A DNA stretch of 64,000 nt, from positions 124,001 through 188,000 of the forward strand of contig CALMJK010000005.1 in assembly GCA_937864225.1 (NCBI GenBank). The letters are read 5' to 3'. The position numbers were made by a program, and so were the translations under genes. This DNA comes from an uncultured bacterium (GTDB lineage Bacteria; Krumholzibacteriota; Krumholzibacteriia; LZORAL124-64-63). The notes below the pieces were generated by a model. That model did no database searches. It was not told the DNA's origin and saw only the letters and a list, made by a program, of their open reading frames with translations. Each line of letters begins with the position of its first letter. The stretch's first letter is position 1. Below, piece by piece: positions 21,453 to 30,446 of the stretch.

Positions 21453-21923
21453 TCAGCGCGGGCCGAAGCCGTCGCGCCAGCGCAGGATGCGCGCCGGATT
21501 GCCCGCGACGACCGCGCCCGGCGGCACGTCCTTCGTCACGACGGAACCGGCGCCCACGATCGCGTCGTGCCCGACGGTCACCGGCAGGATCGTGCAGTTG
21601 GAGCCGAGGCTTGCGCGGTCCTCGATGACCGTGCCCTTCCAGACCGCCTTGTCGGGCTGCGGCGGGTAGACATCGTTGATGAACATCACGCCGTGGCCGA
21701 CGAACACGTCGTCGCCTACCGTGACCATGTCGCAGATGAACGTGTGGCTCTGAACGCGCGTGCGATCGCCAATCCTGGCGCCGGCCTGGATCTCGACGAA
21801 GCAGCCGATCATCGAGTCGCGACCGATCTCGCAACCGTAGATGTTGACGTAATTCCAGATCTTGGTGCCCTCGCCGATCTTGCAGTCGCGGATGATCTGC
21901 TTGTCGTTCACGGGATAATCCAT
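21453..21923 (-). CDS. left-handed beta-helix (hexapeptide) acyltransferase, WlbB-like
   Basis: 156 residues made almost wholly of hexapeptide repeats ('[17 protein letters not shown]', '[15 protein letters not shown]', '[15 protein letters not shown]') with the conserved '[12 protein letters not shown]' turn. It ends '[24 protein letters not shown]'. This is the pattern of sugar-nucleotide N-acetyltransferases (WlbB/PglD relatives) that acetylate an amino-sugar nucleotide for surface polysaccharides. No polysaccharide genes are adjacent, so the substrate is unknown. GGAGGG precedes the ATG. It lies upstream of the peroxiredoxin gene on the same strand with a 116-bp gap. Confidence 0.85.
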   Translation of the reverse strand: MDYPVNDKQIIRDCKIGEGTKIWNYVNIYGCEIGRDSMIGCFVEIQAGARIGDRTRVQSHTFICDMVTVGDDVFVGHGVMFINDVYPPQPDKAVWKGTVIEDRASLGSNCTILPVTVGHDAIVGAGSVVTKDVPPGAVVAGNPARILRWRDGFGPR

Positions 21924-22053
21924 CGGTCGCCCTCCGGGAGCGGGTCGGAAGTCGGCGGGTCCGGGCGTGCCGGTGCCGGCGCGGCAAAGGTAATGCGTGA
22001 CGATCCTGAAGGCGAACCCGGAATCGGCGAGGGCCGGCGAGGGGTTGCGCGAA

Positions 22054-22084
22054 GGCCGGGCGCTCCCTGCGGGAACGCCCGGCC
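22054..22084 (-). terminator. hairpin downstream of the S8 protease gene
   Basis: Stem GGCCGGGCG / CGCCCGGCC with an inner TCCC/GGGA pair, 25 bp beyond the protease stop. No U-tract is visible on the minus strand. Confidence 0.45.
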
Positions 22085-22108
22085 CGACCAGGCTCTGAAG
22101 AGTCTCGC

Positions 22109-25105
22109 CTACTGCACGAGGATCATCTTGCGGTTGAAGACGCGATCGTCGGTCTCGAGGCGGTAGAAGTACACGCCGGAGGCCGCGCGACCGCCTTCGT
22201 CGACTCGGCCGTCCCAGATCTCGCGGTGGAAGCCCGCCAGGAGCGGCTGGTCAACGAGAGTGGCCACGACGCGTCCGCGCACGTCGAAGATCCGCAGGCG
22301 GACATGCGCCTCGCGCGGCACGTCGAAACGGATCGTGGTCTGCGGGTTGAAGGGATTCGGGAAGTTCGGGTGCAGGGCGAACTCCTTGGGGGACGCCGGG
22401 ACGTTCAGGTACTTGGCCAGACCGCCAGTGATGCTGAGCGTGTAGGTGGCCATGGCGCCGCTGTAGCCGTTCACGCGCAGGTAGTAACGCCCCGCGGTCG
22501 CGCTGTAGCTGCCGACTTCGGGGTTGCTGGTCGTGTAGCCGCGTGCGACCTCGGTCAGGCTCGAGTTGTAGAGGAACCAGTCGAGATCGGCGGTGCTGCC
22601 GATCTGCAGCGAGATGTTGACCGTGCCGGCCGTGGCCACGTCGAAGTAGAAGTAGTCGTTGTCCGTGCTGGTCGAGACCGCCCCGGTCACGTTGACGCCC
22701 GTGCCGACCGGGCCGTCGGCGGCGGTCGAGGACTCGTTCGGCTCGCTCTCGGCCGTGATGTACGTGGTTCCGGCCACCGCGGCCACGCTGACGTCGTCGA
22801 AGCACATGCCGTCGCTGGTGATCGGGTAGTTGTCGTACTGCTGGAACTTCACGACGAACGTGCTCGTCAGCGACAGCCCGGCCGTGGCGGCCAGCGCGTC
22901 GAGGTCCAGGCTCCGCAAGTACCAGACGTTGTTCGTGGTCGTGCCGCCGTCCAGGTTGTGGACCTTGACGAAGCTGGTCCCGCCGTTGTTGGAGAAGAAG
23001 ACGCCGTCCTGGGTGTGGGTCTCGTCGCCGATGTCCTTCCACCAGAAGGAGAGCGCGACCTGCGTCTGGCCCGTCAGGTCGAGGCGCAGCCAGGCCTCGT
23101 TCTGGACGTAGGTGCCGCTGGTCGAGACGTCCATGGTCATGTGATAGCTGCCGGAGTGCGGCGTGTTCGCCGTCGTGATCAGGATCCGTCCCGTCGTGCC
23201 GGACGACTGTTTGGTCCAGTACTGGTCGAAGGCGCCGCCCTCGAAGCCGAAGCTGTACGGCAACGCGGCGTAGGCGGCCGGCGTCGTGATCGTGAAGTTC
23301 GCGTTGCTGATGTCCGAGACCGCGGCGTCCGCCGCGTCGGTCACGCGCACGCGCCCCTGCGTGGTGGCGGTCGAGGGGACGGTCCAGGCGTGGCTGCCGT
23401 CATTCGTCGTGGAAGACGTGATGACCGTGTACGTGGAGCCGCCGTTCGTCGAGTACTCGATCTTCACGTTGGCGATGGTGCCCGTGGAGGTCCAAGTGAT
23501 GTTGGTGCTCGACCCGGCCGCGAGGCTCTCGCCGCCGTTGGGCGCCGTCACGGTCACCGTGTTGGTGGGCACCGTGCCGGCGCCGACCGCCGCCGCGGCG
23601 TCGACCATGCCGTAGCCGGCGTAGCGGTCCCAGCCGACGCCCGACTCGACGCTGGTCACGTCCTGGGCCGTGCCGACGAGCTGGGCGCGTATCTGCGCCG
23701 GCGTCCAGGTCGGGTTCTTCGACTTGATCAGCGCGCAGACGCCAGCGGCGTACGGCGTCGCGCAGGAAGTGCCGTTGAACCACATCTCGTAATCGGTGCT
23801 CGTGTAGCCGCCCGTGCCGCCGATGTCGGTGGTGGGCAGAATGGTCGGCGCGATCACGTCCACGGCGCCGGCCGCGTTGGCGGTCGTCACGCCGTAATTC
23901 GAGCCCCACCAGCGCTCGCCGTCGCAGGTGTAGCCGTTGGGATCGGTGTAGACGCCAGAGTTGACCTCCGAGGAAAGGCTGCTGCTGCGCTTGCGCTCGC
24001 CGCAGGGCGAGGCGGCGCCCACGCCGATCACATAGGCGTTGATCGCCGGGTAACTGATGGTGCTGGCGTTCTCGTTGCCGGTCGCGGCCAAGATCGTGCA
24101 ACCGGCGTTGTAGGCGTAGAGGATGGCGTTGTCCGTGGCGGCGTCGCTGGAGATCGCGGCGCCGAGGCTCATGCTGACGACGTCGGCGCCGTTGTCGGCC
24201 GCGTAGTAGAGCGCGTTCTGGATGGCCGAGAAGTACATGCTGCCCGCACTGTTGGCGACCTTGAGGGGCATGACGCTGCAGCCGGCCGCGATGCCGTTGG
24301 CGCCGATCCCGTTGTTCACCTTCGAGGCCGCGACGCCGGCGCAGCAGGTGCCGTGGCCGGCCTGCGAGCTGTTGTCGTCGGGATTGCTGTCGTTGTCGCC
24401 GTAATCGTATCCGGTCACCAGGCGCAAGTCGGGGTGGTCGATGTCCACCCCCGAGTCGATGATCGCGACGATCGTTCCCGCGTCGCCGTAGGCCTGCGTG
24501 CCGTCCCAGGCCGCCTGGGCGTTGGCGTCGAAGCCCACCGTCCCGACCGGCGTGCCGTTCTCGTGCGAGTACGTGGCCCAATCGTAGGACAGAAGTTGCG
24601 CCGTGTTGTTGTGCCCCCAGTGGCTGGCGTAGAGCGGGTCGGTGGGCACGGCCGCCGGGTAGGCGCGCCAGTCGGGCGACGCGCTCTCCACGTGCGGGTC
24701 CGCCAAGTAGCGCGCGACCAGGGCCAGGATGTCGGAGTCCGGCGGCACCTCCAGGAGGAACCAGCGGTCCACCCCGATGCTGGCGGCCAGGTCGGCGCGG
24801 GCCGGCGCGGCGTAGGGCCGCACCAGCCGGCGCACGCCCGCGCTGCGGCCGATGGCGTCGAACGAGGCGAGGCCGGTGATCGCGTCGCGGCTGGCCGCGC
24901 CCCTTTCCCACGCGAGGTTCAGGGTCATGCCGCGGGCGGCGTCGGGCGTGAGCTTGACGAGGAGCCGGTCCGGCGCCCAGGCCGGTCCGTCGAGCTGGGA
25001 TCCCGTCGTGTCGTCTAGCCGCGGCGCAATGGCCGCGGCGAGCGCGGGCACCAGCATCGCGACGGACAACAGACACAGCAGGAGGCGGAAACGCGCACGT
25101 TTCAT
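22109..25105 (-). CDS. secreted subtilisin-like (S8) serine protease with C-terminal sorting-like domain
   Basis: 998 residues. Signal peptide (about 1-27), propeptide-like region (about 40-130), and S8 catalytic domain (about 160-500) with the triad in '[13 protein letters not shown]' (Asp, about 213), '[12 protein letters not shown]' (His, about 252) and '[12 protein letters not shown]' (Ser, about 443). A beta-sandwich '[14 protein letters not shown]' follows (about 520-610), then a jelly-roll or MAM-like domain (about 620-770) and a PPC-type domain (about 780-890). The FlgD-like C-terminal module '[16 protein letters not shown]' (about 905-998) resembles type IX-style sorting signals. It is likely exported and surface-bound or released. 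Four Cys around the active-site histidine and serine are unusual for S8. Confidence 0.9.
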   Translation of the reverse strand: MKRARFRLLLCLLSVAMLVPALAAAIAPRLDDTTGSQLDGPAWAPDRLLVKLTPDAARGMTLNLAWERGAASRDAITGLASFDAIGRSAGVRRLVRPYAAPARADLAASIGVDRWFLLEVPPDSDILALVARYLADPHVESASPDWRAYPAAVPTDPLYASHWGHNNTAQLLSYDWATYSHENGTPVGTVGFDANAQAAWDGTQAYGDAGTIVAIIDSGVDIDHPDLRLVTGYDYGDNDSNPDDNSSQAGHGTCCAGVAASKVNNGIGANGIAAGCSVMPLKVANSAGSMYFSAIQNALYYAADNGADVVSMSLGAAISSDAATDNAILYAYNAGCTILAATGNENASTISYPAINAYVIGVGAASPCGERKRSSSLSSEVNSGVYTDPNGYTCDGERWWGSNYGVTTANAAGAVDVIAPTILPTTDIGGTGGYTSTDYEMWFNGTSCATPYAAGVCALIKSKNPTWTPAQIRAQLVGTAQDVTSVESGVGWDRYAGYGMVDAAAAVGAGTVPTNTVTVTAPNGGESLAAGSSTNITWTSTGTIANVKIEYSTNGGSTYTVITSSTTNDGSHAWTVPSTATTQGRVRVTDAADAAVSDISNANFTITTPAAYAALPYSFGFEGGAFDQYWTKQSSGTTGRILITTANTPHSGSYHMTMDVSTSGTYVQNEAWLRLDLTGQTQVALSFWWKDIGDETHTQDGVFFSNNGGTSFVKVHNLDGGTTTNNVWYLRSLDLDALAATAGLSLTSTFVVKFQQYDNYPITSDGMCFDDVSVAAVAGTTYITAESEPNESSTAADGPVGTGVNVTGAVSTSTDNDYFYFDVATAGTVNISLQIGSTADLDWFLYNSSLTEVARGYTTSNPEVGSYSATAGRYYLRVNGYSGAMATYTLSITGGLAKYLNVPASPKEFALHPNFPNPFNPQTTIRFDVPREAHVRLRIFDVRGRVVATLVDQPLLAGFHREIWDGRVDEGGRAASGVYFYRLETDDRVFNRKMILVQ

Positions 25106-25163
25106 CGGGGGTTCCTCCGGTCTTGGGTTTGGCTGTTGGGACGCTGGCCAGTTTGAGGGGGGG

Positions 25164-25194
25164 ATTATAGCGCGCGAGCGCGCGCCGCGTGCAA
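25164..25194 (-). promoter_or_regulatory. promoter for the S8 protease gene
   Basis: Minus strand: consensus TATAAT (25169-25164) with TTGCAC (25194-25189) 19 bp upstream. About 58 nt before the ATG at 25105. The perfect -10 stands out in very GC-rich DNA. Confidence 0.5.
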
Positions 25195-25211
25195 GTCCTG
25201 ATCGCGGTGAC

Positions 25212-25240
25212 TTGTCCGGCCGGCCGCTCGATGCTACACT
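25212..25240 (+). promoter_or_regulatory. promoter for the MFS gene at 25264
   Basis: TTGTCC (25212-25217), 17-bp spacer ending in TGC, TACACT (25235-25240). The leader would be about 18 nt and contains the GGGGAGG ribosome site. Confidence 0.5.
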
Positions 25241-25263
25241 GCCGGCCTTTCCGGGGAGGTCTC

Positions 25264-26658
25264 ATGGCCGACACGAACGCCGCCCGCCGCCCCATCCCGC
25301 CGCGATACCGCTGGATCGTGCTCGGGGCGATGAGCCTGATCTGCTTCGCGCAGTACTTCATCTACGACTCGATCACGCCGCTGGGCACGATGCTGCAGGA
25401 GCAGCTCGGGTTCTCGAACGAGAACTACGGCCTGCTGTTCTCCGCCTATTCGGCGGCGAACGTCTTCCTGCTGATGGTGCTGATCGCCGGCGTCCTGACC
25501 GACCGGTTGGGCCTGAAGCTGTCCGGCATCCTCTACGGCTTCCTCTGCTTCCTCGGCGCGCTGCTGACCGCCATCGGCGCGTGGGGCGACCTGCCGCGCG
25601 TGCTGGGGCCCCTCTACGGCTGGCTGCGCGACGGTTTCCTGCCCGCCTGGAGCCCCGAGCTGAAGGTGATGCTGCTCGGCCGCGTCATCTACGGCGTGGG
25701 AGCGGAGGCGATCCTGCTGGTCAACAACAAGGTCCTGGCCCGCTGGTTCAGCGGCAAGGAACTGGCCTTCGCCTACGGTCTGAACCTGACGATCATGCGC
25801 CTGGGCACCTTCCTGGCGCTCAATCTGCAGGCGCGCGCCGCCGGCTGGTTCGGTCTCCAGGGCGCGCTCTGGTTCGCGGCGCTGGTCATGGGAATCGGTT
25901 TCCTCACCTTCTTCGGCTACCTTGCGCTCGAACGCGCGGCGCGAGGGCGGCCGGGGGCGCCCGGCGGCGAGGCGGGCGGTTTGGCGTCGGAAGAGCGTTT
26001 CGTGCTGCGCGAGGCCTTCACCTTCGACGCGGCCTTCTGGTACATCGCGCTGCTGTGCGTCACGTTCTACTCCGCCGTGTTCCCGTTCATGTCGTTCGCG
26101 CCCGCGCTGCTCGAGCGCAAGTTCGGCTACGCGCCGGCCACGGCGGGCAGCTTCTCCTCGGCCATCATCCTGGGCACGATGATCTTCACGCCGATTCTGG
26201 GCTGGTTCGTGGACCGCAGGGGGAAGCGCGCGACGCTGATGATTGCCGGCGCGCTGCTGCTGGTGCCGTGCCACCTCATGCTGGGTCTGACCAGGATCTG
26301 GCCCGTGATCCCGCTCTTCCTGATCGGGGTAGCCCTGTCGCTCGTGCCGGCCGCCCTGTGGGCCGCGATTCCGATGCTGGTGCCGCAGCGCAACCTGGGC
26401 ACGGCCTTCGGCGTCGTGGGCTGGGTCCAGGGTTTTGGGCTCTGGGCCTTCCCGATGATCGCCGGCAAGCTGGCGGACGCTCGCACGGTGAAAACCGTCG
26501 TGGACGGACACGAGACGATCCAGAGCGTGGACTACACGGGCATGATGCTGATGTTCGCCGGCGTGGCCGCGACGGGCCTGCTTTTCGCCGTTCTGGTCAA
26601 GATCGCCGACGCCCGCCGGCGCGACGGCGTGAGCATCGAGAAACCGATGTTAGGCTAG
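25264..26658 (+). CDS. MFS transporter
   Basis: 464 residues with about twelve hydrophobic helices and the loop 2-3 signature 'GVLTDRLGLKLSG' (about residue 78-90). The matching C-half signature is 'GWFVDRRGKRATLM' (about 315). A hydrophilic central loop lies around residues 215-245. N-terminal 'FAQYFIYDSITPLGTML' resembles the oxalate/formate- or nitrate-type MFS subgroups, but the substrate cannot be assigned. ATG 25264 has GGGGAGG 5 nt upstream. It is divergent from the S8 protease. Confidence 0.85.
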   Translation: MADTNAARRPIPPRYRWIVLGAMSLICFAQYFIYDSITPLGTMLQEQLGFSNENYGLLFSAYSAANVFLLMVLIAGVLTDRLGLKLSGILYGFLCFLGALLTAIGAWGDLPRVLGPLYGWLRDGFLPAWSPELKVMLLGRVIYGVGAEAILLVNNKVLARWFSGKELAFAYGLNLTIMRLGTFLALNLQARAAGWFGLQGALWFAALVMGIGFLTFFGYLALERAARGRPGAPGGEAGGLASEERFVLREAFTFDAAFWYIALLCVTFYSAVFPFMSFAPALLERKFGYAPATAGSFSSAIILGTMIFTPILGWFVDRRGKRATLMIAGALLLVPCHLMLGLTRIWPVIPLFLIGVALSLVPAALWAAIPMLVPQRNLGTAFGVVGWVQGFGLWAFPMIAGKLADARTVKTVVDGHETIQSVDYTGMMLMFAGVAATGLLFAVLVKIADARRRDGVSIEKPMLG

Positions 26659-26783
26659 CGTCCGTCGCGGTCGTGTCGTAGGCTGGGCGTCGGCGCGCCG
26701 TGGTCGCGACGCGAAGGGCGGCGCTGCCGCGAGAGGGAAGAGCGGTCGCGGCCGCTCGCCCCGGCTCTACGAACGGAGAGACC

Positions 26784-26915
26784 ATGTCCAAGCGCTGGGA
26801 ATGCGAGGTCTGCGGGTACGTTCACACCGGCAAGCAGCCGCCTGAGGAGTGCCCGATCTGCGGCGCCACCGCCGAGGAATTCACCCGCGCCGACGAAGAG
26901 GCGACCGAGCACTGA
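26784..26915 (+). CDS. small rubredoxin-like iron protein
   Basis: 43 residues with two Cys pairs, 'CEVCGY' (7-12) and 'CPICGA' (29-34), that would hold one iron as in the C-terminal rubredoxin-like domain of rubrerythrin, here without the di-iron ferritin part. Shorter than classical rubredoxin (about 52). An electron carrier is likely, perhaps for peroxide or oxygen defence. AACGGAGAG precedes the ATG. The acidic tail 'RADEEATEH' is atypical. Confidence 0.75.
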   Translation: MSKRWECEVCGYVHTGKQPPEECPICGATAEEFTRADEEATEH

Positions 26916-27004
26916 CCGGGTGCGTCGCCGCGCCCGACCGACGGTCGCCGACTTGACGGGCGCGGACTTGCCACCTCCGGGATCGTGCGATCCCCGCGGA
27001 AAGG

Positions 27005-28396
27005 ATGGCCATGCAAGACGATCACGGCGCCGCTGCCCCGTCGCCGCAGAAGTTCCCGCGCGCTTTCTGGACCGCCAATCTGACCGAGCTGTTCGAGCGC
27101 GCAGCCTACTACTCGATGGCCAGCTTCGTCGTCATCTACCTCGGGCGACTCGGGCTGGGCGAGTACTGGCCCAGCAACCTGAACGGGACCTTGTGGTTCC
27201 TGGTCTATTTCCTGCCCATCCTGTCGGGCACGATCGCCGACCAGGTCGGGTTTCGGAAATCCCTGCTCGTCGCCTTTGTGCTGCTTGCGGGCGGCTACTT
27301 CATGATGGGATACCCCGTCTGGTTCGGCGGGCAGACGCTCGCCCCGGTCGTGTCGAGCGAAATGACAGCCGGGCGCGATGTGCTGTGGCCGGTGCTGATT
27401 GCCATCGTCCTGATCGGCATCGGCGGTTCGGTCATCAAGCCGTGCATCAGCGGAACCGTACAGAAAACCCACGCGGGTCGCGCGACGCTCGCCTTCGCCA
27501 TCTTCTACATGGTGATCAACATCGGTTCGGTCGTCGGCCGCGTCGTCGCTTACTATGTGCGACACTACTACGACAACCTGAGCTTCATTTTCGCCGTGGC
27601 CGCGAGCGCCGCCGTGGTCGCCTTCTTCGTCGTGCTCCTGCTGTATCGAGATTGCGACGCGCCGGCCGGCTCGCCCGCCAAGCCCAAGAAGTCGCCGGGC
27701 CAGGTCCTGTTGAACATGATCCTCGTGCTGCGCAACAGGCGTTTCGCGCTGTTCCTGCTCGTCTCCTCCGGCTTCTGGTTCCTTTACAACCAAGTCTACA
27801 ACGTCCTGCCGCTCTACGTGAAGCGAGTGGTCGAGACGGATCCCGCGATGGACCTGTACACGGCCGCCAACCCCATCACGATCGTCTGCTTCCAACTGCT
27901 GATCACGAAGCTGTTCGGCAAGATGCGGCCGATCCGCTCGATCGTGGTCGGCACGATCATCATCGGCCTGTCGATGGTCATCAACCTCGTGCCGATCTGG
28001 CTGGCCGGTGGGGTGCGCGTCCTGGCCCTGAACTGGCTGCCGATCGGCTCCCTGTTCATCGTGCTGACCGTGTCGCTGATCGCCTTCGGCGAACTGTTCA
28101 CGTCGCCACGCACGTACGAGTGGATCGGGGCGCTGGCCCCCAAGGGCCAGGAGGGCCTTTTCCTGGGCTACGCCAACCTGCCCATGGCCATCGGCTCGCT
28201 GGTGGGCGGGCCGGTGGGGGCCGCCATCTTCAACGAGATCATGGCGGCCGGAGCCGTGGAACGTCCCGACGGGCTGCTCGAACTGCAGCCCAGCGCCGCC
28301 ACCGCCGGCTGGCTCGTGCTGATGGCGATCGGCTTCGCCTCGGCTTTCAGCATGTGGCTGTACAATCGCTGGCTCGAGAAGCAGCCGGCGCCGTAG
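27005..28396 (+). CDS. POT/PTR-family proton-dependent oligopeptide transporter
   Basis: 463 residues. The family opening 'ANLTELFERAAYYSMASFVVIYL' (about 22-44) carries the ExxER-type 'ELFERAAYY'. 'PILSGTIADQVGFRKSLL' (about 77-94) and 'GSVIKPCISGTV' (about 143) match POT blocks. About twelve helices. It probably imports di- and tripeptides with protons, which would fit a genome rich in secreted proteases. GGAAAGG is better spaced for the ATG at 27011 than for 27005. The kinase gene follows by 8 bp. Confidence 0.85.
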   Translation: MAMQDDHGAAAPSPQKFPRAFWTANLTELFERAAYYSMASFVVIYLGRLGLGEYWPSNLNGTLWFLVYFLPILSGTIADQVGFRKSLLVAFVLLAGGYFMMGYPVWFGGQTLAPVVSSEMTAGRDVLWPVLIAIVLIGIGGSVIKPCISGTVQKTHAGRATLAFAIFYMVINIGSVVGRVVAYYVRHYYDNLSFIFAVAASAAVVAFFVVLLLYRDCDAPAGSPAKPKKSPGQVLLNMILVLRNRRFALFLLVSSGFWFLYNQVYNVLPLYVKRVVETDPAMDLYTAANPITIVCFQLLITKLFGKMRPIRSIVVGTIIIGLSMVINLVPIWLAGGVRVLALNWLPIGSLFIVLTVSLIAFGELFTSPRTYEWIGALAPKGQEGLFLGYANLPMAIGSLVGGPVGAAIFNEIMAAGAVERPDGLLELQPSAATAGWLVLMAIGFASAFSMWLYNRWLEKQPAP

Positions 28397-28404
28397 CGAG
28401 AGCG

Positions 28405-30300
28405 ATGGCACGCAACCGGAACGCCGACGAGGGCAGCGATTCGCTTGTGAAGCACGCGCGGCAGCGCCTGCTGCTGAACGAGCTCAAAGACCGTTCGCTC
28501 TGGTGCGTGCGGGTCCGTTGGTGGGTGCCGCCGGGCGTCGCGGCGGGCGTCGCGATCGGCCGCGGGCTCGAGATCGACCTGCCCGTGCTGCCCCTGCTGG
28601 GGGTGGCGCTCCTCATCCTCGGCTACAACCTGTTCTTCGCGCGCTGGCACCGGCGGTTCGCGCACGAACCGGCGATGCAATACGAGGAGTTGCTGCGCGC
28701 CTTCACCCGCTGGCAGGTCGTGTGCGATTTCGCGGCCATGTTCCTGGTCGTGCACTTCACGGGCGGGGGCGCCAGCCCGTTCGTCTTCTTCTTCGTCATC
28801 CACATCATCTTTTCGTCCATCCTGCTCCGACACGGCACCGCCCACGCTTTCTCCGCGGCCGCCGCCCTGGGCATGGGGCTGCTCACCGCCGCCGAGCACG
28901 CGCGATGGCTGCCCAGCCATCCCTTGCTGTTTCGTGGCGCCGTGCCGGTCACGCTGACCGGCCAGGCGCTGCCTTGGGTCATCAGCTGGGGTTTTTTCGC
29001 CGCCTCGGTGCTCGTGGCGTCGTGGACCACGACGAGCATCATGGAGCTCGTGCGGCGTCGCATCTGGCACCTGGCCGAGCTGAGCGAGACCGTGCTCATG
29101 CTCAACACGCGCCTGCAGTCGCTGCACACGATCACGCAATCGATCGTCGCGAGCCGGAAGCTGGACGAGGTTCTCTCCCTGCTCTGCACGGAATTGAGCC
29201 GCGTGCTCGAGGTGCAGGGGGTCTCGATCAAGCTGCTCAGCGAGGACGGCGCCACCTTGCGCTACACGGCCGCGCACGGTCTGCCTTCGACCGTGACGCC
29301 GGGGCGCGAGATCGACGTCGCCCGCAGCCCGCTCAATCTGCGCATCATGCAGAACGAGCCGTTCGCGGCGGGACGCGTGACCCAGGACGAACTCCTGCAG
29401 CTGGGGGAGGAGTTCCGCGCGCATCACGTGCAGTCGGTGCTCTTCGTGCCGATGCGCAGAGGCGATCACATCGTGGGGATCCTCGGCGCCTATGCGCGCG
29501 AGCCGGAGCGGTTCCGGCGCGACGACGTCGACTTCATGCGCGTGGCGGCCGAGCTGGCCGCCCTCGCGCTCGACAACGCCGCCGCCTACGAGGCGGTGGA
29601 GACGGTGAGTCGCGAGCGCGAGCAGTTCCTGTACCGCGTCGCGCACAACCTGAGGGCGCCGCTGGCCGCGATGGTCAGCATGATCACCGTCATCCGCGAC
29701 GGCTACGTGGGAGAGCTGAGCGCCAACCAGCGCGAGTACCTCTCCCGCGTCGAGCGTCGCGCGGAAGCGCTCGGACAGTTGGTGAACGAGCTGCTGACGC
29801 TCGCCTCCAGCCAAGGCGCCCGCCGCAAGCCGGCGCGCGAGCGCGTGGATCTGACGGCCGTCGCGGCGAAGGTGGGTCGCACCTTCCGAGAGCGCGCCGC
29901 CGAGCGGGGACTGCAATTCGTCACGCACACTCCGCCCGACCCGGCCACGGTCGCCGGCGACGCGGCGCTGCTCGAACAGATGTGCGAGAACCTCGTGTCG
30001 AACGCCATCAAGTACACGCCGTCGGGCGGACTGGTCACCCTGGCGGTCGAGCCGGCAGGCCAGGGGCAGGTGCGGCTGATGGTCAGCGACACCGGGATCG
30101 GCATTTCCGAGGAGGACCGGGGGAAGCTGTTCACCGAGTTCTTCCGCGCCGACAATGCCCGGCAGCTCGAGGTGGCCGGCACGGGGCTGGGGTTGGTCAT
30201 CGTGCGCGAGATCGCCACGCAGCACGGCGGGCAGGTCGCGGTCGAGAGCGCGGAGCGCCGGGGCACGACCTTCACGGTCACGCTGCCCGCCCTGGCCTGA
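28405..30300 (+). CDS. membrane sensor histidine kinase with GAF domain
   Basis: 631 residues. Five or six membrane helices (about 35-210) form an integral sensor region. A GAF domain (about 245-395; 'LDEVLSLLCTELSRVLEV' to 'FMRVAAELAALAL') follows, then HisKA with the acceptor His in 'YRVAHNLRAPLAAM' (about 414). HATPase_c (about 505-630) has 'ENLVSNAIKYTPSGG', 'DTGIGISEEDRG' and 'GTGLGLVIV'. No receiver or response regulator is adjacent, so it is an orphan kinase. ATG 28405 lies 8 bp after the POT stop, so the two are probably co-transcribed, suggesting sensing linked to peptide uptake (inference). Confidence 0.85.
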   Translation: MARNRNADEGSDSLVKHARQRLLLNELKDRSLWCVRVRWWVPPGVAAGVAIGRGLEIDLPVLPLLGVALLILGYNLFFARWHRRFAHEPAMQYEELLRAFTRWQVVCDFAAMFLVVHFTGGGASPFVFFFVIHIIFSSILLRHGTAHAFSAAAALGMGLLTAAEHARWLPSHPLLFRGAVPVTLTGQALPWVISWGFFAASVLVASWTTTSIMELVRRRIWHLAELSETVLMLNTRLQSLHTITQSIVASRKLDEVLSLLCTELSRVLEVQGVSIKLLSEDGATLRYTAAHGLPSTVTPGREIDVARSPLNLRIMQNEPFAAGRVTQDELLQLGEEFRAHHVQSVLFVPMRRGDHIVGILGAYAREPERFRRDDVDFMRVAAELAALALDNAAAYEAVETVSREREQFLYRVAHNLRAPLAAMVSMITVIRDGYVGELSANQREYLSRVERRAEALGQLVNELLTLASSQGARRKPARERVDLTAVAAKVGRTFRERAAERGLQFVTHTPPDPATVAGDAALLEQMCENLVSNAIKYTPSGGLVTLAVEPAGQGQVRLMVSDTGIGISEEDRGKLFTEFFRADNARQLEVAGTGLGLVIVREIATQHGGQVAVESAERRGTTFTVTLPALA

Positions 30301-30317
30301 TCCCGCGCGCCGGCAAT

Positions 30318-30347
30318 TTGAAAACCGCCGTTCTTTTGTCCTCTAAT
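30318..30347 (+). promoter_or_regulatory. promoter of the Hdr/Qmo-hydrogenase cluster
   Basis: TTGAAA (30318-30323), 18-bp spacer, TCTAAT (30342-30347), in an AT-rich patch about 100 nt before the first ATG. No FNR-like TTGAT-N4-ATCAA site was seen near it. Confidence 0.5.
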
Positions 30348-30446
30348 ATAGTTAATGACAATCAGTTGCGTTTCCGGATCGGGCTTGCTTCCGGGCGCCG
30401 CAAGCGGCTAAATTCGGGACCTCACGACAGCGAAAGCGAGGTCCTG

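Noticed and set aside
22226-25018. 930-codon plus-strand open frame opposite the S8 protease
   Set aside because: Val/Arg/Gly-rich shadow; the protease on the minus strand has signal peptide, triad and sorting module.
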